A stretch of DNA of 64,000 bases from positions 2,418,001 to 2,482,000 of the forward strand of contig JACGCN010000005.1 in the NCBI GenBank assembly GCA_014905825.1, in the 5' to 3' direction. The notes under the pieces were generated by a model. That model made no database searches. It was not told the DNA's origin and saw only the letters and a list, made by a program, of their open reading frames with translations. The stretch's first letter is position 1. Every line of letters begins with the position of its first letter. The stretch comes from Lyophyllum atratum (taxonomy: Eukaryota > Basidiomycota > Agaricomycetes > Agaricales > Lyophyllaceae). Of the stretch, positions 45,322-57,035 are shown piece after piece. Position numbers and translations under genes: made by a program.

Positions 45322-46698
45322 CTATAGCGCTTCTTGTTGAAGCCGCTTGAGGACCCCCGATGACTGCGTCTTCTCACCAAAAGCCCCTTCGATGGGTACA
45401 TCACAGGCGCTCGTAAGAGGAAACATCTTCGCAAGCCTCGAATCAAAGCGCCCCAAGCCTTTCGCGGGATGTAGGTCGGTGTCGATATCCTCAGGTCTAC
45501 TGACAAAGATCCACACCGTGATGCGTCCTCGGAAGGTAGCCGTGCGACAAACGGAAGCGAGCGCCTCGTCCAGCTTGACTGTCTCAATCTTCTCGTTGAC
45601 ATCCGTCACGGCGGTTTGACCAGACTGTGTAGGACTACCATTCATGAGGAGAATAACGAGGTGTTCAAGACGACTAGCACCAGATATGCGGTGCGGGCCA
45701 CCAATAAGATCACGAGCAGTGTTCAACTGCCCTAGCTCGTGAAGGCTGACGATAATGAGGGTACGGAGATTGGTAAGAAGTCGGAAGTTGATAGGGTGAT
45801 ACCAAGCAATTTCAGAGGTCGATTCATTGCCTATTTGCATTCAGACCATATGACTTAGCGGAAAATCAAGACACATACCTGACTTTTCGCAATCTGGAAA
45901 TTCCCAGACAAGGCATTCGAGGCTGCGGCTGGCCAGTTGTACAACTTCGGCGACGGGCCCGAGGATAAAATTATGTGATTTGAAGAGAGTCAATGAGCGA
46001 ATGCGCGAGATCGACAAGGGAAAACGGGGTGTAGTCAGGCATTTTACCACAAGTCGAGAGGTCGAGCCCCCTATCGTGAGAGATTCCAACAGACGTGGCG
46101 AGGATGGCGTAGGGGGAGGGAGGGTAGGTTCAGCATGGTCCGATGATATGAATTCAGTAACAGGACCCACAATGCCTAGGTGTTTCAACAGAGGAGGGGT
46201 AACGATGTAATCGAGCGGAAAGTTGCAGTGACACCAAGGAAATAGTATGATGCTACGCAGACTCGGTGTCTGTGCGAGTTGCGTGATTCCTTGCAGTAAG
46301 CCTAGAGGTAGACGATGTTCATCTTTGCGCATATCCCGAGGACTGATGGCACTAAATTGTAGCTCCTGCAGATCACTGTGCTCTGCGATCATCTTGAGTA
46401 ACCTCAAGATAGTTTCGTGTTTCTCTCCACGTTTCATCAATTCAACGACCCGTAGTTTCTTGATATAGTGCAGGATATTAGGGTGGTCAGAAAGGACTTC
46501 GCAGAGCCGTTCGCATTGTTTCTCGTTCCTCTGGGTGGGGTGGGCGAGGGAGATGGCTGAGAAAAGGCGTTGCCGAACGGGAGACAAGCATGCGCGGGAA
46601 ACAACAGCGAATTGTCTGAGAGTAGAAATATCCTCCAGATTCGAAAGCTGGTCGATAATGGAATCGAGGACATCCTGGGGTATCTGGGCTGGGAGCAT
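45322..46698 (-). CDS. F-box/LRR-like protein (copy B)
   Basis: Paralogue of the gene at 20506-21870. Two exons, 46698-45879 and 45830-45322, with a 48-bp intron at the equivalent position and the same phase; 442 aa. N-terminus MLPAQIPQDVLDSIIDQL, STLRQFAVVSRACLSPVRQ (degenerate F-box), then HPNILHYIKKLRV, as HPNVLSYIKKLEI in copy A, leucine-rich strands, and the C-terminal exon with AWYHPINFRLLTNLRTLIIV. Probably an SCF-type adaptor or remnant family; substrate unknown. Confidence 0.77.
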
Positions 46699-49600
46699 TG
46701 TAAAGGTTGTGATATACGTTGCTACAGCACTGATCTGTATAGATGATTATCTGATCTGCGAACCTTGATTATAATCCGCTCCATGTATCATCCATCATCC
46801 ATGCAACATCGCGCTATGAATGGCACCGAAACTCTTACACATAGCGGCGCAGGATACGGATGGATTGGGCCAACAATATGACTGGCCAAAACGGCCGTCG
46901 TATTTGTACTCCCCATCGTGGCCTCCTAATCAGACCCACGCACACGGTCTACACCAGCGCCCCTTGCTGAAGCTACATAAGGATTGTAGATGTGTCTAAC
47001 CTACTAACGATCCCTCCTTGAATTGTGAGCGGGGCCGCCTCCGCGATAATCAAACGGTCAGCAATCTCGACGTTGATGTCCATAAATGGCACACCCATGA
47101 CGCTCGTGTGTGGTGACCAGTTTACGAGCCTTGAACGCAGCTTCCCGCAGAGTCGAGATCAATCATAAGGTCCTTCAATTGCTTGACAAGATACTGGAGA
47201 AACTCGACATGAGATTTAATTCTAGGGTCAGGTTTAATGTCACATACCTGTGCGTCTCGGGAGCCGTGTCAAATGGCAGCGCTGCTTCATCGAAATTCGA
47301 GTGATTACCTTGCTAACGAGGTCTCTTATATCACATACCCCTTATATATGTTCTCCAAAAGCACCAGAAGATAAGACGTCCGATGGAAAATGATATTGAG
47401 TCTCAACACCCAATCTGCGGCCTCCGAAGTAGCGGTGAGGAAAATGGTACAAGGTGGTTGCGTTGCTTAAAAAATAGTAAGCTATGAGTCGCCGCGGTAT
47501 GCGACGGCCCCCTGCTGTAGAATGAGGCCCCTAGTAGAGTGAGCGAGGAAAGGCGAGGAAACAGGTTTGTCGGTGATGGGAAAACGTATGACACGTCGCG
47601 CATGTTTGCATGAGTTTGCTTGGTCGCTATTTTTAGACTCTCTCCCTCAGCCATGCGATCAACCTCCACGAACTCTCTGCTGCAGTTACTCCGGCGACAG
47701 GCCTGGAGCTCTATCTCCGAAAGAATACGCTGAACAGTTGAGATGGACACTGCTGGAGGTAGCTGATGACGCAATCTGGAAGGCATACATCTTCTGTGTT
47801 GTTTATCAACGGGCCACTCGGAGGCATGGACACCATGGCATTCTTGGAAACCTCAGACGGTCTCGTATAGATATTGGTATGTAATACTCTCTGCATGCAC
47901 ATACCTAATGCTATCTGTGAATACGAAACCGAGGACTTAGAACCTCCGGCTGCCATTCGGCGTCAACCTGATTCTCGATTCATGAATGTCTTATTATGTG
48001 TCGGCTCTCCTTCTGAATGGCTTCTTCACCTTCATACTATACTGGCACTTCCATATATGTGCCATTTCGGTTCTGTTTACAGCTCTGCGTATGGTGGACT
48101 CGCTGCGCGTCTCGTATACTTGGGGTACCGCCTGTTATGAATGCGAAAGGGAAGGTAGGCACGCTCTCGGACTTCGTTGGACAGGTGGCTCCAGAAACGG
48201 TATCCCATGCGTGTACCGGCTCAAGATGTAGGCTCGCATATTACTTTCCAAACCCTTGACCCTTTTCTATCTTCCGGTCGAGTTTCCGTTCATGTTCAGC
48301 GGCGTATGCCGCAAGTACGTCTTATCCCATACGAAGAGATGTCATTTAACACTTCGTCGCGTGTCCTTGCCAGTGTTTCGAGTCTTTCCTCTTTCCTCTT
48401 CCCGTTCCTTACTTATATCGGCAGCATCTGGGACTACGCTGATCTCGCATATGACTATATTTGCGGTTAGGTCGATGCTGTTTCCTTTCTTCGCGGACCA
48501 GCCATGTCAATCAGAATCTGGGGCTGTATTACGCATACGAGGTGGAGTGCGAGCCTTCATACTTAGCCATCCCGGCTCGACGTTTTCGCCATCTCCCGGA
48601 CCCATCCACATCGACGGGCATGACCATTTCATTTCCTTCCGTCGGAACACAGTGTATCCTTCCCCTCATGCCTTCCATTGTTGCTTTGACGCACTTCCAT
48701 ACATGGAGTCGTACTTCCTTAGGACTATCGTGGCCCTGTCAGTTTACCTTCGCAGAAACGCTGAGCATTCTCTTCAGCGCTGTTGTAGGTCTCAGCTTTC
48801 CCTGCTTTATGTCACTAAACCTTCTCGCATCCCTCAGGCAAGCTTCTTGATGTAAACCTACATACAGGTCTATGTGTGCGTATGCACTCCTTTTACGACT
48901 TCTCTTATCTTCTCCCCATCCTTGCACCCGATATATCCACTCAGGGGTCTCGCGTTCACTTACCAAACATTGTTGAACTGTGACTTGTAATCGGGCACTC
49001 CCTCCGACATGGCGCTCAGAAACCACTGCATTCCTCATCCAACCCGCCTACCTTATCGGAGTCCTCGGCGCTACTCCGTTAACGCCCTATTCCGTCGCAC
49101 TCCAATGGACAAGATCCTAGGCTCCACCATTGAACCGCCTTGATATCCTTTCTTCCCCGGTCGATAATTTGATTTCGTATCACACGTTCCCTTTCCACAT
49201 ACGTGCACCTTCAACGCCGCTCTTGACTTCATCCCCACATATGAGCTTCAATCGGATAACCCACCTTTCTCCGGTGCAGCGGTCACCTCCCGTTCCTGTA
49301 TCCTGGCCCCTATTCGGCTTGATGGCTCATCTTTGTCCTGTGGTCATTGTTCTCGATGTCAATTATGGTTATGACTGATTTCTAGCCTGCAGGCGGTACG
49401 CCAGATGTCCAGCCTCTCGTCGCGCCTATCTCTGCGCCTGATATTTTACAAAACTGGTCTGTGTAAAGACTCAATTCGGAAGTCGCCCGATGGCCTGTCG
49501 CCTTCGGCGCGATCGTAAAAGCCGCCAGTGGGTTATTGACGGACTGGTGACGCTCGTATCGGGGGGAGGGGCTGGCTGATGGGTGCCATGGCTTATGTTT

Positions 49601-52600
49601 CTGGAAGGGGGGTGGTCGATCTTCTGAGTCGAGGCATATCATGCGGGCTGAAGCACGCTTGGCGAAATCAGGCTAAGCCGTTACAGATTTTGGAAAGGCA
49701 ATGGACTACGCCGATGTCTGACAATACCGCACGTAGATGCACGTCCTACGGAGCAAGGTTGACTTCTGACTTTAGAAACCATCTTGCCTTGGATGGATGT
49801 AAACATCTGAACGGCAACTAGCGGATGGGTTAGCAGTTACCTCCATCATTCTAGCCTCAGGAGGACAGATCTCGCTGCCTCGTCACCTCTGGCTTTTGTT
49901 GGTGGGGCAGTCCAGTGCCGGATAACCTACATCTCCGTCGAAATCCATTCTCCTATATCGAGCAGCACACCCTCACCCATCTGATCGACGAAACATCGGA
50001 ATAAACTCTGTCGAAAAATGAAATAATATGAAATAATATGAGTATACCATGAACGTTGACCATGGTCGGCCCACGGTTCGACCCATGTACCTCCCCGCAT
50101 CAAGCGGGTCTCGATTCTCAACCAGCACATCGGATGAAAGAACAATTCCATTGACTATACCCCTCGGAGAAGTCAGTGATAATGGCGATTGATTGCGAGC
50201 TCCTCTCCGTGCGGGTGCTCCGTTCCAGAACAAGAACCCGCGGGAGATACCGACAACGACCAACCATTTATCAGATAAACACGGATTTTGTGTTCTTTCA
50301 AAACGGGCGACAATGACATCTATATACACTGGAGAGTCTACGTCTACTTGACCGCGCGGCGAGGGAGTATCGTCCACTTTGCTCTTAAATAGTTAGAGGC
50401 TCCTACTTCTTACGTTCAACCTCCATCAAGTGTCATTCGCGACCCCACGGGCGGTTTGTGGCTCGCCTACCCACGTCCAGTTAACCACAGTATATCTGAA
50501 CGGAGACCCCTTTCCCGCGGCCCTCAACTATCGCAATGATGTAAAGTATTATTCCACCAGCGAGATATCCTTCACAGAAACTTCGCAGCGATCGATGGTG
50601 CTCCCCTGATGCTTCGGTTCTCTCCGTGCGGATGTTCCTGGAATGGTATCGACACACACATCATAGGAACACGGAAGGAACTGAGCCCCTAGCGTTGAAC
50701 CTGGAAGCAAGGACAAGTTATGGCGGAAGAGGAAGGGATGGCTTTAATTGTCGATACACTCAGGCCCGAAACCCGAATTGAATGTCACGCGCCTCAGGTA
50801 TAGGCCAGAAATGAGAAGCACGCTATTTTCTGGATGATGTATTCCGAAGGCGAACCACACGATGGAAATGAAGAGACCAGCAGAATTCGCCTGGCTCCCG
50901 CGGCGGTAGGCCATGGCGATATCGTGCACTGCAAGTCAGCACCAGCACCGAAAAGCACCCGTCCACGGATACCCAGCACGAGTTCCGTAAATTACCACCA
51001 CGAGCCAGTGCTCCGTCGTACCATAGGAAGTGGGGCATGTGTCTATGGCGTGTGAGCTAGATTTACAAGCCTCGACCCTGTTTCCTCCGACGACCTCAAC
51101 GAATCATCATTGTCGCGCCAGGAAAGGTGAAACGCTCCGGGCCCGACTGCTCGATGACGCTGGCACTGCGCTCAGCCATGAGATGCCATCTCCTGCGGGG
51201 CCAGGGGCGGGGACGAGCCCGACCTTCGAGTCATACCTCACCTCGCCGGGGTGCTGGTACAGTTGGACGAGCTGAGCGGACAGGGGGGCGAAGGTAGAAC
51301 ATAATGCATAAAGACCAGTTTAGCGCCAAGCCTAATTTCGATGACGCAATACCAAGTATGTACCGCATGCCTCGTGTCATCGGCGTCGGCGTCGGGGCGG
51401 TATGACAATGTCAACGACCCAACACACAGCGTGAAACCATACTTAAACCGAATAACGGCGAGACGGAGAGACAATAGGCCGCGATATAAATCACAGCGCA
51501 AAACACGACTCATCTGCAAATGGCCTGGGCTCCGAATGGCGAGGAGATGTCTCTTGACATTACATTCCGAATTTTGGGCGCGATGGGTAATAGGGATGGT
51601 TCTGCATCTGGATGACTTGGAAGAGTTGCTCTCCATGCTGCGCAGTCAAACTTAAGAATGGAGGTCGGCCGGTGTTTCCGTGATATATGATGTGGGTGTG
51701 TCGAGGAAGAGTTACGTCCCCTGTCCAGAAAAAGTTTGACCTGGCGAAAAGGTGAGCGGCGCAGCACATGTCCCATTCATGGCCGACTGCGTTGGAATGC
51801 GAACCACGTATATCTCCAACGCAGAAACAGGTACAACGTGCCCCGAATGAACAGGAGATGTCCAATTACGGGTTTCTGGATATCAAGAAAAGGTTACGCA
51901 TGTCGTCAAGCTCGTAATTATAGAAGCTCACGTCGCGTGATGATCATAACTTCGTTTTATCAGGTATCGTGTATGGATGGATGCTGCTGAGCATGGTGTC
52001 GCGGTACTTCTATGTGAAGGTACACCTAAGAGTAGAACAGAATGCGAGTTGTCGGACGAAATAGGAATAGGAAACTGGGGGAGGGGGAGGGGGGGAGATG
52101 AAGCTGCGCGCGGAGCCTTCCTACGTACACCGAACATATCGATGTATGTAAAACGGTAGGTCGAAGAATGAGGAAGGACATGCACCCGCGAGCCTCTCAT
52201 CGTATCACAGGCTTTGATAGATGAGAGAAGCGCCCGCGTACGATCATCCTCCGGCGATACTCTCAGCGGAAAGATGGCAGTCCAATGTCACTGTTGTGTC
52301 CGTATGACGTGAAGATATCATCGCAAACCTGGCTCGACCGATGTTCCGCCGCCGTGGCGATGTTCCACACGCAGGTGGCGTCTACTTTGTATTCCAGCGG
52401 GTGTCAGAGATCCCAACAGAGGCGCAGAAACAGGAAATGGGTGCTCCCCACATGAAGAGATTGTTAGCGCTAATCAGAAAGGAACCTCGATGGCCCTAGT
52501 GGAAACGCTTCTCAGACTCCTGAAAGTGATCCTCGGGGCCCCGAGAACCAGAAATCAATTATACATGTCGACGGGAACATGACAGCGCAGCGCGGAACGG

Positions 52601-53272
52601 AGAAAACGGGAAGTCGCCCCGCCCGACTTGGAAAGGTGTACAGCAGAGAAGGACAATGTGATGTGTCATGACTACGGCGGGTGTCAGTTGTACGTGTCTG
52701 GGCCTATAGGTCTGTGTTAGTTTACCTATTGTGATGAATCCAGGTCGGCGACGATGAGGATCCAGAGCTGGGTATCAGCAGGAAAGAGATGTTCGCCTCG
52801 GCGAAGTGACCACTGACGACCATGCATGCGTACGGATACATCGTTCTAGGAAGCGACGTTCAGGTTGCGTGGGTAAGGGCAGAGAGGGGTATGTCGTGCG
52901 GATCAGTCCATATCGGGCGGCAAGTGTGGATGGACGCGAACTGGAAGCCGGACAGAACTCAGGAGACAGGACAAGTGCAGTTGATCTCCCCGATGCTGAT
53001 GGTCTTGGTCTTGTCCCACGGAGTTCCAAAAAGAAAGAAAAAAAGCGATGAGGTAAAGTTTAATTGAAACAAAAAGGTCACATATCTGACGTAAGCGCTC
53101 GCCTCGATAAGGGTCGTGTTTTGTTTCCAGAGATTACATTATTGCATTTTCGATTTCCTTAATTCTCGCTAAGCTTCATGGAATATGGTTTGGACCCGAA
53201 TACCTTCGAACGCTAAAAGCGAGGCCGTGTTCATCACCGGCTTCGCTCCATCCTTCTCTCCCCCTCCTCACC
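46699..53272. other. 6.6-kb stretch with no supportable gene
   Basis: No open frame here could be joined into a convincing protein. A hydrophobic frame at 47986-48231 (ALLLNGFFTFILYWHF) and a minus-strand frame at 51510-51865 look protein-like locally, but flanking frames are closed and no family is recognised. Possibly decayed genes or unknown short-exon genes. An AAATAATATG direct repeat lies near 50020-50040. Confidence 0.4.
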
Positions 53273-55825
53273 ATGTCCTCTGCGTCCCCTGACAGCAGCA
53301 AGCGTAGGTATGTATCGTCCCCACCCAGTGTCGTGCTTGCTCTCATCTCCCTAGCAGCCCGAGGGTCACTCCCCAGCCTCAGCCATCGCCGTATGTCGTT
53401 CATCGAAAGTTCTACCGATTATAATGCTCACCTGGACCAGGAACCCTCTCAAGCGCAAGACCCCTCCCTCTGAGGACGGCGAGCGATCATTTACACCCGC
53501 AGCAGACGGTCCCAGCCAACCAAAGGACGAATACGAGACAGGCCGAGTCAACTGCGAAGTCTGCGGCGATGGAGTCTCCTTCCGGGACGAAGCAACCGGT
53601 GGTTTTACCCTAAAACACTGGAATGATCATCGTGTATCCTGGTTTGTCGGATGCCGTTTCGGTATTTCATTTCGTCGGTGCTGATTAGTTATGTTTTTTT
53701 GTTAATTTCCTAGCGTCACTCCGTCACCCACTGCCACTTCCGGCGACCCGGCGATTTATTCGCCCGAGGCGGCCGCCACTGGCCTCGTCTCCAACGCACA
53801 CTCGCAACATCCGCCTGCTAAACGCCGCCGTGCAAAACGCACGGAGGAGGAGCGGATTGAGTATCTTCGGGCCGACCCCTACGTCGCCCAGTTCGAGGCA
53901 TATCGCGTGCTCTGTGCCTCGTGCGACAAATGGATCCGTCTCCGGCCTAACTCAACTTACTGCTCCATCCCTTGGGACGCTCACCGCAAGAGCTGCCTCG
54001 CCAAGAAGATGTAAGTTATTTTTATTTTTATTGTTATTCGACATTTACTCATCATTCCTCTAGAAACAGCAAGAACGTTTATGCCCTCGAGGAGCGAAAC
54101 ACATTATTTTCTAAGGACCCCGATGTCCGCAAATTCGACGCAGAGCGTGTCCTCTGTAATATGTGCGACCAATGGTTCCCTCTCAACCCCGACGACCATC
54201 TCCAAGCCGTCCAAGCATGGCTCCAACACCGTAGCACCTGTCAAAAATCGTCTACCACATTACGGTACATTTCCTTCCCCTCTCGATACGAATTTAAACT
54301 AACCTTCCCCTCAAACAGTCCTTCTGTCCGTGCCCCAGGCCAACCCTCTCCCCCGACGTCGATGTCAGGCACTCCCGCCGCAGGACCTTCGCATCTAGGT
54401 CCAGCCGGCTCCCCGCCCATTCTTTCGCTCTCCCTCTCGGCCTCTGCACTGCGCTCCCCGTCATTCCACGACCTCAACCCAGCTAATTATGCTCCAGCCC
54501 ACGAGTCCCGCCGTCGTAACGCAGAACAACGAGCTGCGACTCTCCGTGCGGACACGCTCATTGGTGAGGTCGAGCCTAACCGGGTCTTTTGCAGTCTCTG
54601 CCAGAAGTGGGTGCAGCTCCGCCAAGACAGTAGTTATTGCGCGTACCCGTGGTTACAGCACCGAGGAAAGTGTTTGGCTAGGCAGTGAGTGCTTCTTTCT
54701 CCTTCTGTACTCGTTATTGCATCATTTATTGATATTTCTTCTCGATTATAGTCAACGACGGGCGCAGAAGGCAGCTGAGATCGCGGAAGCGAGAGCTCGC
54801 AAGCTCAGGCATAGTGCGGGAGGCTCCCATGCCCACTCCCCATCGCACCTCACCGCTAACGATGCCATGAGCGCCTCTGATGCTGAAGACGATGTCGAAT
54901 CCGAGGAAGGCGTCGAACCGGAGGACGAGCGCATGCAAGTAGACGGACCTCCTCGACCCGGATACCGTGAGATCAAACGGGAGCCGGACGATCGGGAGGA
55001 GCGACATCACCACCACCACCATCGTCACCCCACCCAACACCGTCCCCACCACCAGCACTCTCATTCCCACCCTCACCCTCATCAACAAGGCCAAGTACAG
55101 CGCCAGTCGACACATGCTGCCCCGCCCCCACCACACTCTCAAGGCCCGTCATCGTCAGGATGGCAGCGCGCACCGACGCAGCATTATCACCACCACCAGA
55201 AGTCTCGTTCAGGCGGTGCCACAGCCTCTCATGCCCATTCGCCGCACCCCGCCTCGTCCACCCACACCCACGGACACCGCCCCTCATCGTACCGCGGCCC
55301 GCCTCCTCCACCCGCCCCACAGGTTCGGGTGATACGCGCCTGGAACTCTGGTGTTCGGAGGGATAGGGACAGGGATGGAGGGGGGAGTGATTCCCGTAGG
55401 GAGAGCGCTGGTGAGGGCGAAGGTGAGGATGATGCGGAGGGGTCGTACGAGGAGGAGGAGGGGCAGGAGCAGGGGCGTCGACGCGCGGTGGGTCCGGCGC
55501 TGGGGAGGAGAGTGTTGGCGGATCTTGACTCTGTTGCGGGGCGGTAAGTCTGCGCTTTGTAGCTTCCCGCTAACTTGAGTGCTGATGTGATTTATCGGGT
55601 TGTAGACGCCATTTCATCCATGCGTCCATCACGCATCTCTTTGGTACGACGTATGAGGCGTCGGACGAGATGAGGGTGGCGGCGCTGTTGACGTATCTTA
55701 ATGCTGCGGCGCCGCCGGATAAGCACGAGGATTTCGATACGGGGGAGGTGGTTAGAGCGTTGGCGGCGCTGCAGGATCGGGGGCGGGTTAGGTTGGAGGG
55801 GGATTTGGTGAAGGTTGTTGCGTAG
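53273..55825 (+). CDS. Nuclear-type protein with four C2HC zinc-finger-like repeats
   Basis: Function unknown; probably nuclear. Eight exons: 53273-53307, 53358-53390, 53441-53641, 53714-54010, 54064-54264, 54319-54684, 54752-55543, 55606-55825; 714 aa. Four repeats share C-x2-C-(D/x)-x(n)-W-x(2-3)-H-R-x2-C: VNCEVCGD...HWNDHRVSC (formed across the third intron), VLCASCDKWIRL...DAHRKSC, VLCNMCDQWFPL...LQHRSTC and VFCSLCQKWVQL...LQHRGKC, strongly implying metal binding. Between them are basic stretches (AKRRRAKRTEEE). An acidic, SDAEDD-containing region, His-rich and Pro-rich low-complexity runs and a conserved C-terminal segment (HASITHLFGTTYEASDEM, LLTYLNAAAPPDKHEDFDT) follow. Typical of basidiomycete-specific families without a name. 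The shared HR-x2-C endings make the splicing secure. Confidence 0.85.
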
Positions 55826-56566
55826 GTGTGGAGGTGGGGCCTTGGTGGTCGTCGACGTCGATGTTTTCTTGGTGTGTTTTCGTGTCGCTTTCCATCCCGC
55901 TGCTGTCCCGACTTGCTATCTCGTGGCTATGACTTGCATGTTGTACTGTATCTCTCTCTCTCATATTGCTCATCGTTTTCCTCGTGTTGCTTCACATCAT
56001 TGCCGTATCTTTCTTGGACTTACGTGTTTTGCATTATACTGTATTTTGTGTCGTTTGTCTACTCTCCATGGACCTCTGTCTCCGTTATTGTTCCCCGCTA
56101 TCATCCTTGCTCCACTTAAATGTTTCCTCTATCTGTCCGTACGTAGCTTTCGATATCTAATCATTTACTGCTCTCTCGGCTCTCGCTCAAAATTAAGTCC
56201 ATATCTGCTTCTATTTTGGTCTTGTTTTTGCATGTATCTGCGTAATTATTGATTGTTTCATCTTCGAAGTTACCTCCGGTGGTCACCCATCCCTTGTCTC
56301 CGATCCGACCTTGGAGTAACAAGCCGCTATCTGTCAATATTTTCACGGCGTTTGTCCACACTTTCCCATGCCGCGTGTCTAGCCTCAACGATTTTGCTTC
56401 CGCTGACCACAGATGCTTTTTGACAAGTTCGAACGCTATATAAGCGACGTGTTCAGTGTGCCTCAGTCCGCACAGACACATTTTAGCGTTAATTATCATC
56501 CATGCGTATAGACATATTTTGAGCAGTGTAATTTCGTGCCCTGTTCCAGGTTCCTCGATCGACCGA
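55826..56566. other. Intergenic, pyrimidine-rich
   Basis: 3' flank of the zinc-finger gene. No coding sequence recognised. Confidence 0.5.
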
Positions 56567-56574
56567 CATGCGAT

Positions 56575-57027
56575 AGGCCCCGGGAAGCTCCCCTAGGGGT
56601 CTGTCCGAAAAATTGCCCGAAAATCTGCCTCAAATACGCAATGTCAAGGTCCTCAAATACGCTATATCTGACAAGGTTCTCCACGTGGCAGGTCACGTGC
56701 ACGCCAAAATCCGTCCAAAAACGGAAGGCGAGAACGCGATTCAAACGAGAGCCTACAATTTAGCTGCCTTACCGGCGAGAAACTGAGGGACGCATCGCTG
56801 AGCCAACTCATAGGTTGGCTTTCGCTCTTTCCATCTCAAACTCCTCCCTGCTGCTAAAAAATTTTAAGCTTTGAGACCCTCAAATACGCAATATTGCTGA
56901 CAGAGGTCGAGGTTCGCTGGCCTCAAATAGCCTCAAATACGCTATTTTCCGACAGGAAAACGGCCATTTTGGGGCCCTCAAATACGCAAAAATTCCGACA
57001 GACCCATAGGGGAGCTTCCCGGGGCCT
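56575..57027. mobile_element. 453-bp MITE with 35-bp TIRs, 8-bp target duplication and internal CTCAAATACGC repeats
   Basis: Inverted ends at 56575-56609 and 56993-57027 begin AGGCCCCGGGAAGCTCCCCT and differ at only two positions over 35 bp. CATGCGAT is duplicated exactly on both sides (56567-56574 and 57028-57035). The interior carries at least five copies of CTCAAATACGC, most followed within about 15 bp by a YYCTGAC/YCCGACAG-type motif. No open frame, hence non-autonomous. The superfamily is not assigned. Confidence 0.87.
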
Positions 57028-57035
57028 CATGCGAT

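Noticed and set aside
47986..48231. Hydrophobic plus-strand frame resembling a membrane segment
   Set aside because: No second membrane segment could be joined in frame and no family is recognised; left as an unresolved region.
51510..51865. Minus-strand frames with protein-like composition
   Set aside because: Frames close quickly on both sides and no consistent donor/acceptor chain could be built.
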